From NCBI GenBank assembly GCA_020161135.1, contig JAIUOB010000004.1:124001-188000 (forward strand): a stretch of 64,000 nucleotides of DNA, written 5' to 3'. This stretch comes from Gemmatimonadota bacterium. GTDB taxonomy: Bacteria > Gemmatimonadota > Gemmatimonadetes > Gemmatimonadales > Gemmatimonadaceae. The position numbers and the translations under genes were made by a program. Numbering within the stretch: the first letter of the stretch is position 1; each line of letters begins with the position of its first letter. This document shows positions 54,048 through 63,460 of this stretch, piece by piece. The notes under the pieces were generated by a model. It had not been told where the DNA came from and searched no databases. It was given only the letters and a program-made list of their open reading frames with translations.

Positions 54048-55000
54048 GGTGTCGAGCGGGTGGAGGGAGCAGCGGCCGGCGGTGCGACGGTGGCGACGGC
54101 GGCGAGTGCGGCCAATTCACCGCGGCGCAGCGCCACGGCCTGCGCCACTTCGCCGCCCACGAGGAAGAGGAACGATCCGTAGTAGGTCCAGAACACCACG
54201 GAGACAATCGCAGCGATGGTTCCGGTGTACAGCGACCCGGGATCGGTCTGCGCGACGATCACGCCGAACAGGTGGCGCGCGATCTCGAAGAGCAACGTGG
54301 CCACCAGCGCGCCGATGAACGCGGCGTCGCGCGGTGGACGGCGGCGGGGCAGCCCGCGATAGAGCGCGTGAAAGAGCGCCAGCACCAGGGACAGGGCCAG
54401 CAGCCGGCCCAGCAGGTATCCGACGGTCCCCATCGCGTCCTCACGCAGGCCGACTTCGCGCAACAGCGCGAGCCCCTGCGTGGTGGCGAGATCGAGATAG
54501 GCCGACACCACGACGTACGCCACTACCGCGACGGTCGCGACGATGGTGGCGGCAAAGTCGAAGAGCTTGCCGGCGACGATGCCACGATCGGTACCGTCGA
54601 AGGTCAGCGCGAGGGTGCTGCGCAGCGAGCCGAAGAGACGCGTGCTGAACCACGCGAAGCCGATGGCCGAGTAGAGCGTGACGCTGCGTCGCGTGACGAG
54701 GATGTCGCCGACGACATCACGGAGCAGCGCGCTGGCGCCGGGCGCATCATTGGGGAGCAGGAGCTCGACCAGCGTGGTGACGGTGCGGGCGGCCTCATCG
54801 GGGCCACTGCCCAGCAGAAATGACAGACCCGTGACCAGCAGGAGGGCAAACGGCACAAGGGCGAGCAGGACGTTGAACGCCAGCCCGCCCGCGAGGAACG
54901 GGACGTTGTCCTCCGCGCTCTGGTTCCAGACGCGGCGGACAACGTCCCACCAGGGGTCAAGTCCCCTCGACAACCTCGCCAGCGACTTCCTCCGCGCCAC
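54044..55000 (-). CDS. YihY/UPF0761-family inner-membrane protein
   Basis: 318 residues, about six helices. [24 protein letters not shown] is the typical first helix, followed by [21 protein letters not shown] and, near the end, [19 protein letters not shown]. Members were once called ribonuclease BN by mistake; they are membrane proteins of unknown function. The GTG at 55000 is a tentative start overlapping the YtxH gene by 44 nt; a TTG 36 nt downstream is also possible. The last 25 residues are alanine/proline-rich. Confidence 0.8.
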   Translation of the reverse strand: MARRKSLARLSRGLDPWWDVVRRVWNQSAEDNVPFLAGGLAFNVLLALVPFALLLVTGLSFLLGSGPDEAARTVTTLVELLLPNDAPGASALLRDVVGDILVTRRSVTLYSAIGFAWFSTRLFGSLRSTLALTFDGTDRGIVAGKLFDFAATIVATVAVVAYVVVSAYLDLATTQGLALLREVGLREDAMGTVGYLLGRLLALSLVLALFHALYRGLPRRRPPRDAAFIGALVATLLFEIARHLFGVIVAQTDPGSLYTGTIAAIVSVVFWTYYGSFLFLVGGEVAQAVALRRGELAALAAVATVAPPAAAPSTRSTP

Positions 55001-55436
55001 GTCGGCGCTCGGCGTAGGCGGTGCGCGCATCCGCCAGGTTGCGCTCGAGGTCGGCGCGCGCACGTCCGGCGGCCTGCCGGCCCGTGTCGACGGCCTCCCG
55101 CACGGCACGGGCGCGCGTGCCCACGGCATCGCGTGCGCGCTCGACGCGATCACCCACCTCATCGGCCAGGTCGTCCGCCATTTCGTACGCGCGGCGGCGT
55201 GCCTGGCCCAGCTTCTCGGTCACCTCGTCACCCATGTCCTCGGCCAACTCGCGGGCGCGACGGCTGGCGCGACGCGCACCGCGCGCGAGACGGTGACGCG
55301 TCTCACTGCCACTGGCCGGCGCATACAGCAACGCGACGCCAGCACCCACGGCGAGACCGAGCAGGAGCATACCGAGGCCGCCTGCGCGGTCCCTATCGAT
55401 CACCACGACGCGGTCGTCATCGTACTCACGGGGCAT
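54957..55436 (-). CDS. YtxH-domain protein
   Basis: 159 residues. An N-terminal charged stretch, one membrane helix (LGMLLLGLAVGAGVALLYAPASGSETR, about residues 20-46 in two halves) and a long Ala/Arg/Glu-rich amphipathic helix for the rest. YtxH proteins resemble general-stress proteins of Bacillus; the helix is similar to LEA-like or apolipoprotein-like coils. It begins the YtxH-YihY-ltaE unit, 75 nt after the aldolase gene fba. Confidence 0.78.
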   Translation of the reverse strand: MPREYDDDRVVVIDRDRAGGLGMLLLGLAVGAGVALLYAPASGSETRHRLARGARRASRRARELAEDMGDEVTEKLGQARRRAYEMADDLADEVGDRVERARDAVGTRARAVREAVDTGRQAAGRARADLERNLADARTAYAERRRGAEEVAGEVVEGT

Positions 55437-55511
55437 GGGCGCTTCCTCCTTTGGCGGACGTGAACGGCATGGGGGACGACAGGGTCGCCCCCCACCCCCC
55501 GTACTCTCCGA

Positions 55512-56918
55512 TCAGTCCGAAAGGTCCGCGTCGTCGGGTGCGGCGACGATCGTGGACGCCCCGGTCGGGAATGGACGATGCTGCACCGGCGCATGACAGA
55601 AGGCATCCACGTACTGCTTCGTGCCCTGCATGCCGAGCTGCGTGAAGAGGAAGGTGAACTTGTCGTCGTAGGCCGCGCCGAGCTTCGCGCGCACGTCGGC
55701 CGGCAGCCCCCAGAGGCGCTGCTTGAAGGGGCCAATCGCCTTCTTGCGGGTCTTGTAGTAGAACTGCGCGTCGCTGTCGGTGGCCTTCCGCTCGTCCTTC
55801 GCGTTCACATCGAGCCACGCGTACACCTCCTGCAGGAGGTCCGCCGGGATGTGATCGAACATGATGTTCTGGAAGTTCGTCGCGAGGTGGATTTCCGCCG
55901 TCTCGCGCTTCGGGAAGTTGTTGAACGCGCCATCCGGCAAGGTGGACGCCCCGTGCTGCACCGCTCCCGCCATGCCGTAGTCGTCGCGGGCGAGCTTGGA
56001 GAGCGTCTCGAGCGTATCGAGATCGAGTGCGACGTCGGCGATGGAGCCGTCGGGAAGCACGACGCCACCGTGCGAGGTGCCCGACTGCACGGAGATCTTC
56101 GACAGCCCCGCCATGCCCGGCGCCTGCGCGGCCAGCGTGCGGTTGAAGCCCTGCATGAAGGCGTGCAGCTCTTCGGGCGTGCTGTTCTCGGTGCCGACTT
56201 CGCCGATCTCACCACCCACCGAGATGGTCACGCCGGCGGGCTCGGCGGCGCGCACGAAGCGCGTGATGTCGACGCACACCTCGTAGTTGAGGCGCTGCTG
56301 CTCGTCGAGCGTGGCCTTGGAGAGGTCGACCAGCGTGGACGTGTCGACATCGATGTTGTAGAAGCCGGCGGCCACGGCCTCGGTGACGAGCGCCTTCACG
56401 GCGTTCACCTCGGTCACGGGGTCGTTGGCGTACTTCTTGTGGTTGACCTGGAAGTGGTCACCCTGGATGAACACCGGGCCGCGATAGCCCTCGCGCAGCG
56501 CGGCGGCGAGCATGACCGTGACGTACTCGGCCGGGCGCTGCTCGGTGTAGGCGATCTCGGAGCGCGCGATCTCGAGGATGAAGGCGCCGGCGTCGAGCTT
56601 GATGGCGGTGCGGAAGATCGCACGCGCCGTGTCGTAGGCCACCGCGCGCACGTTGATCGCGGGGACGGTGAAGCCACCGCACTTGCCGGCACCGCGCGCC
56701 ACATAGAGGTCGTGAATCGACGCGGCCCGCACGCCCACGAGCTGCCCCAGCTCCCACACCAGCCACCGCGCGAAGGTGCGCTCGGACTCGGTGCCGAACA
56801 CCGCCTGCCGCACGAGCGCATCGAGATGGGGCGACTGCAGCGCGGCCGCGTCGTGGAGCTGCACCGTGCCGTTGGCCACGGTCACGGCGCCACCAAAGAG
56901 GGTCGTCGTATCGGACAT
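55512..56918 (-). CDS. fba: Class II fructose-bisphosphate aldolase, long variant
   Basis: 468 residues, about 110-160 more than usual class II aldolases. Zinc-site-like histidines occur in IQGDHFQVN, SGTSHGGVV and VQHGASTLPDG; SVGGEIGEVGTENST gives the glutamate-rich loop of the family, and YNIDVDTSTLVDL the metal-binding aspartate region. The N-terminal 110 residues (LFGGAVTVANGTVQL and HDLYVARGAGKCGGFTVPA) and the C-terminal 110 (KRETAEIHLATNFQN onwards) are longer than in E. coli FbaA. Context with pgi, pyk and tal supports a glycolytic role; tagatose-bisphosphate aldolase is the alternative. The ATG is chosen at the start of the recognisable SDTTTLFGG beginning. Confidence 0.75.
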   Translation of the reverse strand: MSDTTTLFGGAVTVANGTVQLHDAAALQSPHLDALVRQAVFGTESERTFARWLVWELGQLVGVRAASIHDLYVARGAGKCGGFTVPAINVRAVAYDTARAIFRTAIKLDAGAFILEIARSEIAYTEQRPAEYVTVMLAAALREGYRGPVFIQGDHFQVNHKKYANDPVTEVNAVKALVTEAVAAGFYNIDVDTSTLVDLSKATLDEQQRLNYEVCVDITRFVRAAEPAGVTISVGGEIGEVGTENSTPEELHAFMQGFNRTLAAQAPGMAGLSKISVQSGTSHGGVVLPDGSIADVALDLDTLETLSKLARDDYGMAGAVQHGASTLPDGAFNNFPKRETAEIHLATNFQNIMFDHIPADLLQEVYAWLDVNAKDERKATDSDAQFYYKTRKKAIGPFKQRLWGLPADVRAKLGAAYDDKFTFLFTQLGMQGTKQYVDAFCHAPVQHRPFPTGASTIVAAPDDADLSD

Positions 56919-57001
56919 GAGGGGCGGACTGTAGGAGCGAACGGGAGAGGGCGAACCGCAGGAGGACGACGGGAATCGCGCGCGGGAAACTTCGGCGAGG
57001 A

Positions 57002-58393
57002 TCAGCCGATGCGCCAGCGCGGATCGGGGGCCGGCAACGCATCCCACTCGGCACGCGCCTGCTCGCTGCCGGCGCGTCCGAGCATGGCGTAGGCGAACTG
57101 CTTGCCCAGTTCGACCCCGGGCTGGTCGAAGGCGTCGACGCCGTACAGCACCCCGGCGTAGGCCGTGGCCAGCGCGAAGGTCTGCACTAGCGCCCCGAGG
57201 TGCCAGGCGTCGATGGCGTCGATGGTGAGCGTGGCGTTGAGGCGGCCACGTGCCGCGAGGGCCCCGGCGGTTGCGCGCTGCTCGATGGCGATGAGCTCGC
57301 CGAGCGTGTGGCCGCCGAGGTAGCCGAGTTCGGCGATGTCGCCGTGTCGCGCGGGGATGCGCCCCTCCTGCTCCCGACCGCGCACCGCGAGGAAGGTGAC
57401 CGTCTTGTCGCGCGGCCCCTCCATGAACAACTGCACCTGCGAGTGCTGATCCGTGGCACCGACCGCCGGCAGCGGGGTGGGCCCGACATGCATGCCGTCG
57501 GGGCGCCGCTTCCCCAGCGACTCCGCCCAGAGCTGCACGAACCACAGCGCGAGGTCGCGCAGCGGGTCGGCGTAGGGCATGAGCACCTGCACATGCCGGC
57601 CGTGCTGGGTGTCGGCGAGATGCTGGAGCACGGCGAAGGCGCCAGGCAGGTTGTCGGCGAGCGCGCTGCTGGCCGCACCCTGCATCACGTGCGCGGCGCC
57701 GGCCAGCAGTGCACGCACGTCGATGCCGAGCAGCGCTGCCGGCAGGATGCCCACAGGGGACAGCACCGAGAAGCGTCCCCCCACGTTCGCGGGGATGTCG
57801 ACGGTCGTGACGCCCTCGGCCTTGGCGATGCGACGCAGCGCCCCGACCACCGGGTCGGTGATGAACACCAGGTGCTCGCGCGCGCCCTTCTCGCCGCGCA
57901 CACGCGCCAGCGCCTCGCGGACGATGAGGTACTGCGCCATGGTCTCGACCGTGCCGCCACTCTTGGACACGACGAGCACCAGCGTCCGCGCCAGGTCGAG
58001 GCGCGCGAGCAGGGCGGCGATGGTGCCGGGATCGACGTTGTCGAGCACGTGCAGCCGCGGATGGCCGCCCCGCGCCTGCGTGTCGAGCATGTTCCACTGC
58101 GGAGGGCACAGCGCGTTGCGCAGCGCGATCGGCCCGAGCGCGGACCCGCCGATCCCCAGCAGGAGGACGTCGGTGAAGCGCCCCCGCGCGTGCTCGGCCA
58201 CCCGCAGCGACTGCTCGAGCAGCGGCTCGTTGGTGGGGAGGGAAAGGAACCCGAGGTCGTGCACGCGCGCATGCACCGCCGCGTGGGCCGTCGCAAAGGG
58301 TGCCGCGGCGGCATCCCACTGCGCTGGCGTGATGCCGGCACCGTCGGGGAGCGCGCCGGCCATCATGTTCGTGAAGTCGAGCGAGAGGGTCAT
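57002..58393 (-). CDS. pgi: Glucose-6-phosphate isomerase
   Basis: 463 residues, the short bacterial form with a SIS fold. LLLGIGGSALGPIALRNAL and VVSKSGGTVETMAQYL bind the phosphate, GGRFSVLSPVGILPAALLGID is the family signature, and GQQ-like ending LGKQFAYAML includes the late lysine. It interconverts glucose-6-phosphate and fructose-6-phosphate. In the run tal-pyk-MBL-pgi-fba it gives a compact sugar-phosphate unit; gaps are 16 nt to the MBL gene upstream and 83 nt to fba. Confidence 0.93.
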   Translation of the reverse strand: MTLSLDFTNMMAGALPDGAGITPAQWDAAAAPFATAHAAVHARVHDLGFLSLPTNEPLLEQSLRVAEHARGRFTDVLLLGIGGSALGPIALRNALCPPQWNMLDTQARGGHPRLHVLDNVDPGTIAALLARLDLARTLVLVVSKSGGTVETMAQYLIVREALARVRGEKGAREHLVFITDPVVGALRRIAKAEGVTTVDIPANVGGRFSVLSPVGILPAALLGIDVRALLAGAAHVMQGAASSALADNLPGAFAVLQHLADTQHGRHVQVLMPYADPLRDLALWFVQLWAESLGKRRPDGMHVGPTPLPAVGATDQHSQVQLFMEGPRDKTVTFLAVRGREQEGRIPARHGDIAELGYLGGHTLGELIAIEQRATAGALAARGRLNATLTIDAIDAWHLGALVQTFALATAYAGVLYGVDAFDQPGVELGKQFAYAMLGRAGSEQARAEWDALPAPDPRWRIG

Positions 58394-58409
58394 GGGGCGG
58401 TCACCGGGG

Positions 58410-59195
58410 TCAGGTCGCGGGGCAGTCGACTACGAGGCCGTCGTACGCCGGTGCGATGCCCGGCGGCAACTCCGCCGCGAGGTCGGCGTGCGACTGGTGG
58501 TGCGTGAGGTGCGTGAAGAAGGTGCGCTCAGCGCCCACGCGCTGCGCCGTGGCGACCGCCTCGTCGATGGAGAGGTGGGTCGGATGCGGCTTGCGGAGCA
58601 GCGCGTTGAGCACGAGCACCCGCACACCGGCCAGCGCCGCCAGCGCACCGTCATCGAGGCGCTTGGCGTCGGTGATGTAGCCGAGCGCACCGACGCGAAA
58701 CCCCACCACGGGCGTGCTGCCGTGCGGAACGGCGATGGGCAGGATGCTGGTGCCCTGCACCGTGAACGGCTCGCCGGGCGTGATCGCTATGGCCCGCCCC
58801 TCGGGGCGGGTGGTGCCGGGGAGCGACTCGTAGCCGTCGCGCACGATGTACGGGAAGCGTTCGTGCAGCACGTCGAGCGTGGCACGCTGCCCATACAGCG
58901 GGATGGGCGCGCCCTGCTGCATCGAGAAGCTGCGCAGGTCGTCGATGCCGTGGATGTGGTCGGCGTGTTCGTGCGTGAAGAGCACGGCATCGAGGTGGCT
59001 GATGCCGGCGGCGACACACTGCAACCGCAATTCGGGCGGCGTGTCGATGAGGAGGTGTGCGCCCGCGTCGGTCTCGAGGAACGCGCCGCTCCGCGTACGC
59101 TTGTCGCGCGGATCGGGCGAACGACAGACGGCGCACCCGCAGCCGATCTGCGGGACGCCGAAGCTGGTGCCGGTGCCGAGGAAGGTGAGGCGCAC
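58410..59195 (-). CDS. Metallo-beta-lactamase-fold hydrolase, PhnP-like
   Basis: 261 residues, GTG start. The dinuclear metal motif THEHADH (in LFTHEHADHIHGIDDLR) is complete, with later histidines in AVPHGSTP and the aspartate of YITDAKRL. The N-terminal GTSFGVPQIGCGCAVCRSPDPRDKR contains the structural-zinc cysteines of PhnP-type cyclic phosphodiesterases. Probable cyclic-phosphate or nucleotide phosphodiesterase; the substrate is not known. It lies 8 nt after pyk and 16 nt before pgi. Confidence 0.85.
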   Translation of the reverse strand: MRLTFLGTGTSFGVPQIGCGCAVCRSPDPRDKRTRSGAFLETDAGAHLLIDTPPELRLQCVAAGISHLDAVLFTHEHADHIHGIDDLRSFSMQQGAPIPLYGQRATLDVLHERFPYIVRDGYESLPGTTRPEGRAIAITPGEPFTVQGTSILPIAVPHGSTPVVGFRVGALGYITDAKRLDDGALAALAGVRVLVLNALLRKPHPTHLSIDEAVATAQRVGAERTFFTHLTHHQSHADLAAELPPGIAPAYDGLVVDCPAT

Positions 59196-59203
59196 GGGCG
59201 CCG

Positions 59204-60691
59204 TCAGACCGTCTCGACCTTGAGCAGGTTGGTCGTGCCCGGCACATCGAAGGGCACGCCCGCGGTCACGAGTACCCGATCGCCCTTGGTGACCAGATGG
59301 AGGTCGAGCGCTTCACGCAGCGCCATGGCCACCATGTGATCGTAGCCGCGCGCCGTGGGCACGAGCCGCGGCACGACGCCCCACACCAGCTCGAGCTGCC
59401 GGCAGACGCGCGGCTCGTCGGTGAGGGCGAGAATGGGCACGCTGGGGCGGTGCGAGGCGACAATGCGCGCGGTGAAGCCGCTCTTTGTGAAGACCACCAC
59501 GAGCGGCGCCTCGAGCATGCGCACGGCCGCCACCGTGGCGGCCGCGATGGCCTCCTCGGTGTTGACGCTGCCGGGCACGCGCCGGTCGACGCGCTGCATG
59601 GAGCCCGGACGCGGATGCGTCTCGATCTCGGTGATGATGCGGCGCATCGCCTCGACCGCGAGGCGCGGGTACTTCCCGGCCGCCGTCTCCGCCGAGAGCA
59701 TGACGCAGTCGGTGCCGTCGAGGATGGCATTGGCGACGTCACTGGCTTCGGCGCGGGTCGGGCGCGGATGCTCGATCATCGACTCGAGCATCTGCGTGGC
59801 GGTGATGACCGGCCGGCCCATGCGGTTGGCGGTGGCGATGATGCGCTTCTGCGCGATCGGCACCTCCTCGAACGGCAGCTCGACGCCCAGGTCGCCCCGC
59901 GCCACCATGACGGCGTCGGTGGCCCGCATGATCTCCTCGATGTTCGCGAGCGCGACATCCTTCTCGATCTTCGCCACGACGAGCATCGTCTTCGGGATCT
60001 TGCCACGCAGGTCGAGGATGTCCTGCGCGCGGCGCACGAAGCTGAGCGCGACTGCGTCGAGGTCGTGCTGCACCGCGAAGGCGAGGTCGGCCTCGTCCTT
60101 CTCGGTGAGCGACGGCGCCGAGACGGCGATGCCGGGGAGGTTCATCCCCTTGTTGCTCGTGAGCGTGCCGCCATGCACGACCGTGGCCTGCACCCGCACG
60201 CCGTCGATGCCCGTCACGATGAGCTCGAACAGGCCGTCATTGATGAGGATGCGGTTGCCTGGTGCGACGTCCTGCGCGAGCGCGGCGAAGGTCGTGGGAA
60301 TGTCGTCGCCGCTGGCCACTTCCTCCGGCGCGAGCGTGACGACCTGCCCCAGCTCGAGTTCGCGCGGGGCGGGCAGCACGCCGATGCGGATGCGCGGGCC
60401 CTGCAGGTCGCCGAGGATGGCGACCGGGCGGCCCATGGCCTCGGAGGTCTCGCGGACGAGCTGGATGGTGCGCGCGTGCTGCTCGTGCGTGCCGTGCGAG
60501 AAGTTGATGCGCGCGACATTGAGCCCGGCCTCGATCAGCGCGCGGATCCCCTCGGGATTCGCGCTCGCCGGCCCCAGTGTGCCGACGATCTTCGTGCGCG
60601 GCACATGGATGCGGGTGAAGGTCGCCGGCGCCGCCGACGTGTCACCGTCGGCGGCAGCGGCCTGCTCGGGGCCGGTACGGGGGATGGTCAT
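59204..60691 (-). CDS. pyk: Pyruvate kinase
   Basis: 495 residues. RTKIVGTLGPASANPEGIRAL and LNVARINFSHGTHEQH begin the barrel; VMVARGDLGVELPFEEVP and ITATQMLESMIEHPRPTRAEASDVANAILDG carry the metal, PEP and ADP sites; the C-terminal regulatory domain ends with GDRVLVTAGVPFDVPGTTNLLKV. It makes pyruvate and ATP from PEP. A 25-residue N-terminal extension precedes the core. It starts 59 nt after tal. Confidence 0.95.
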   Translation of the reverse strand: MTIPRTGPEQAAAADGDTSAAPATFTRIHVPRTKIVGTLGPASANPEGIRALIEAGLNVARINFSHGTHEQHARTIQLVRETSEAMGRPVAILGDLQGPRIRIGVLPAPRELELGQVVTLAPEEVASGDDIPTTFAALAQDVAPGNRILINDGLFELIVTGIDGVRVQATVVHGGTLTSNKGMNLPGIAVSAPSLTEKDEADLAFAVQHDLDAVALSFVRRAQDILDLRGKIPKTMLVVAKIEKDVALANIEEIMRATDAVMVARGDLGVELPFEEVPIAQKRIIATANRMGRPVITATQMLESMIEHPRPTRAEASDVANAILDGTDCVMLSAETAAGKYPRLAVEAMRRIITEIETHPRPGSMQRVDRRVPGSVNTEEAIAAATVAAVRMLEAPLVVVFTKSGFTARIVASHRPSVPILALTDEPRVCRQLELVWGVVPRLVPTARGYDHMVAMALREALDLHLVTKGDRVLVTAGVPFDVPGTTNLLKVETV

Positions 60692-60750
60692 CCTGGGGAG
60701 TGCGGGGGAAGTGCCGGACGCGGAGCGCGCCGGCCGCAGGTGCGTGGTGG

Positions 60751-61854
60751 TCAGACGGCGGCGAGCGCGGCGCGCTTGCGCTGCAACCCGGCCAGCAGTG
60801 TCACGAACGACTGCTCGAACGACGCGAGTCCCTCGGCCAGCAGCGTGTCGGTGACGCCCTGCAGCGCGATGCCGTGGGCCTCGAGCGCCGCCAGCGCGCG
60901 CTCGGCGCCGGCGAGATCGTCGGTCACCGACTGACGCACCTCGCCGTGATCGCGGAAGGCCTCCAGCGTGGCCGGCGGCAGGGTGTTCACCGTGTCGCGG
61001 CCGATGAGCTCCTCGACGTAGATGACATCACGATACGCGGGGTTCTTGGTGCTCGTGCTGGCCCACAGCGGCCGCTGCACCTGGGCGCCCAGCGCCGCGA
61101 GCCGCTCCCAACGGGGCCCGGCGAAGCTGGCGGTGAAGAGGCGATAGGCGAGGCGCGCGTTCGCGATGGCCGCCTTGCCCTTGAGCGCGAGCGCGTCGCC
61201 GCCGAGCGCGGTGAGCCGCGCATCGATGGCGCTGTCGACGCGACTGACGAAGAAGCTGGCGACCGACGCGACATGCCCCAGCGCGTGCCCAGCGGCGGCG
61301 CGCGCCTCGAGCCCCGCGAGATACGCCTCGATGACGCGGGCATACGCGTCGATGGCGAACAGCAGCGTCACGTTGACGTTCAGGCCGTCGGCGATGAGCC
61401 GGCGGATGGCGTCGGCGCCGGCTGCAGTGCCGGGCACCTTGATCATCAGGTTCGGCCGGTCGACGAGCGCCCAGAGGCGATGCGCCTCGGCCACCGTGCC
61501 CTCGGCGTCGTGCGCGAGATCGGGCGAGACCTCGAGCGACACGAAACCGTCGCGCCCCTGCGTCGCGTCGTACACGCCACGGAACTGGTCACAGGCGTGG
61601 CGCACATCGGTGGCGGCCACCGTGAAGAAGGCGTCGCGATCGCTGACCGCGGGGTCGATGCCGGCGAGTTCGGCGTCGTACGCCGCGCCCTCCGCCAGCG
61701 CCTTCTCGAAAATCGTCGGGTTGGAGGTCATCCCGGTGAGGGCGTCCTCCCGGATGCGGCGCGCGAGATCGCCGTTGCCGAGCATCGTGCGGTCGATGTA
61801 GTCGAGCCAGAGGGACTGGCCGGCGGCGTGCAGCGCGTGAAGTCGGGCAGACAT
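60751..61854 (-). CDS. tal: Transaldolase
   Basis: 367 residues, the long class also found fused to pgi in some bacteria; here pgi is separate, three genes on. The Schiff-base lysine is in LMIKVPGTAAG; LWLDYIDRTML and GMTSNPTIFEKAL mark the start, NVNVTLLFAIDAYARVIEAYL and PLWASTSTKNPAYRD the later barrel. It transfers a dihydroxyacetone unit between sugar phosphates of the pentose phosphate pathway. The ATG at 61854 begins the family-typical MSARLHALHAAGQSLWLD. First gene of the central-carbon run. Confidence 0.94.
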   Translation of the reverse strand: MSARLHALHAAGQSLWLDYIDRTMLGNGDLARRIREDALTGMTSNPTIFEKALAEGAAYDAELAGIDPAVSDRDAFFTVAATDVRHACDQFRGVYDATQGRDGFVSLEVSPDLAHDAEGTVAEAHRLWALVDRPNLMIKVPGTAAGADAIRRLIADGLNVNVTLLFAIDAYARVIEAYLAGLEARAAAGHALGHVASVASFFVSRVDSAIDARLTALGGDALALKGKAAIANARLAYRLFTASFAGPRWERLAALGAQVQRPLWASTSTKNPAYRDVIYVEELIGRDTVNTLPPATLEAFRDHGEVRQSVTDDLAGAERALAALEAHGIALQGVTDTLLAEGLASFEQSFVTLLAGLQRKRAALAAV

Positions 61855-61985
61855 GCGTCGAGGGCGGCGTCGGGGCGGCGTTGGGGGCATTCCAGCGGGC
61901 GTGATCGCCCGCGCATGCGGTAAGGACATGGTAATGGGCCAGTGGCGCGGGCGGCGAGGGGCGCGTGGCGTGTGTACTCTTCGGG

Positions 61986-63389
61986 ATGCGTTCGCTCCAC
62001 TGCGCCGCGCTGGCGCTCATCGTCTTCTCGGCGTGTCGTGCCCGCGGCGCGCGTCCCGCCACCGCCGCGCCGGACGACGCCTCGTGCGCGGCTCCCGCGG
62101 CCGCCGTGTCCCGTGCGGCGGAGCCTGCCGGAGACGGCGCGGCCGTCTTCGACAGCGCCTGGACCATCGTGCGCCGCTCGCACTGGGACACGACCTTCAA
62201 CGGGGTCGACTGGACCGCCGTGCGAACCCAGTTGCGCCCGCGCGCGGCGGCGGCACGCACCCGTGGGGAACTGCGCGGCGTCTTGTCGGAAATGGTCTCC
62301 CGGCTCGGGCAGTCGCACTTCTCGATCATTCCGCAGGAGGTGGCGAACGCGAGTGCCGCGCCCGCGACGTCGGCGGCAGCCGCGCCCGCTGGACCCGCCG
62401 GAACGCCGGGCTTCGAGCTGCGCCTGCTGGATGGGCACTTGGTGGTCGCGTCGGTGGACAGCGCGGGACCGGCGTGGGCCGAGGGGGTGCGCACGGGCTG
62501 GCTGCTGGAGGCCGTGGATGGCTGCGCGCTGGCGCCCCGGCTGGCCCGGTTGCCGAAGCACAAGGACCCCCGGCTCACGTCGCTCGATGCCTACCGGCTG
62601 GGCATGGTCGCCATCTCGGGCGTGTCCGGCTCCGGGCGTCGCTACGCGTTTCGCGACGGGAGTGGTCAGTCGATCACGACGGCCCTCACGCTCGTGCCCA
62701 CCCCAGGGACCATCACGAAGTTCGGCAACCTGCCGCCGGTGAGTGCGCACCTCACCTGGTCGCGACTGCGGCGGGACGGGCGCACGATCGGGGTGATCCG
62801 CTTCAACCTGTGGATGCCGGTGCTGGCGAGCGCGTTCGACGCGGCGATCGACTCGCTGCGGGGCGCCGACGCGATCCTGATCGACCTGCGCGGCAACTTT
62901 GGCGGGGTCGGGGGGATGGCGCTGGGGATCGGCGGGCACTTCCTGGACAGCGCCAAGTCGCTGGGCACGATGGTGCAGCGCGGTTCGGAAATGCGGTTCC
63001 TGGCCAACCCGCGCCGGTCGACGGCGGCGGGACGCGCGGTGCAGCCGTTCGCCGGGCCCCTGGCGTTGGTGGTGGATGAGCTGTCGGTGAGCACCAGCGA
63101 AATTTTCGCCGGGGGCATGCAGGCGGTCGGGCGGGCACGCGTGTTCGGCAACACGACGGCCGGCCAGGCGCTGCCCTCGATTCCCGAGCCCCTGCCAAAT
63201 GGCGACATCCTGTACCACGCCATCGCCGACTTCCTGGGGCCGTCCGGGAAGCCCATCGAGGGGCCCGGCGTGCGCCCCGACCAGCTCGTGCCGCTGACCC
63301 GTCGTGCGCTGCTGGCCGGCCGCGACCCGGCCGCTGACGCCGCGCTGACGTGGCTGCTGACCGTGGCACCGCGCCGCGTCACCCCCTGA
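61986..63389 (+). CDS. S41-family peptidase, lipoprotein
   Basis: 467 residues. The ATG at 61986 gives a lipoprotein-type signal (LALIVFSAC, C at about 19) followed by an alanine-rich linker. Then come an N-terminal helical region (WTIVRRSHWDTTFNGVDW), a PDZ-like domain (about 140-250) and the S41 catalytic core with the nucleophile region DELSVSTSEIFAGGM. Where processing proteases have GKG with the general-base lysine, this protein reads NTTAGQALP, so it may use another base or be inactive. Probable periplasmic peptidase or peptide-binding relative. TACTCT is 5 nt before the ATG. Confidence 0.8.
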   Translation: MRSLHCAALALIVFSACRARGARPATAAPDDASCAAPAAAVSRAAEPAGDGAAVFDSAWTIVRRSHWDTTFNGVDWTAVRTQLRPRAAAARTRGELRGVLSEMVSRLGQSHFSIIPQEVANASAAPATSAAAAPAGPAGTPGFELRLLDGHLVVASVDSAGPAWAEGVRTGWLLEAVDGCALAPRLARLPKHKDPRLTSLDAYRLGMVAISGVSGSGRRYAFRDGSGQSITTALTLVPTPGTITKFGNLPPVSAHLTWSRLRRDGRTIGVIRFNLWMPVLASAFDAAIDSLRGADAILIDLRGNFGGVGGMALGIGGHFLDSAKSLGTMVQRGSEMRFLANPRRSTAAGRAVQPFAGPLALVVDELSVSTSEIFAGGMQAVGRARVFGNTTAGQALPSIPEPLPNGDILYHAIADFLGPSGKPIEGPGVRPDQLVPLTRRALLAGRDPAADAALTWLLTVAPRRVTP

Positions 63390-63460
63390 GGGGGCCGGTC
63401 GTCCTTTCCGAGCCGCCCCCGTCGCGGTCCCGAACTCTGACTTCCCTCTGGAGTCCAGCC

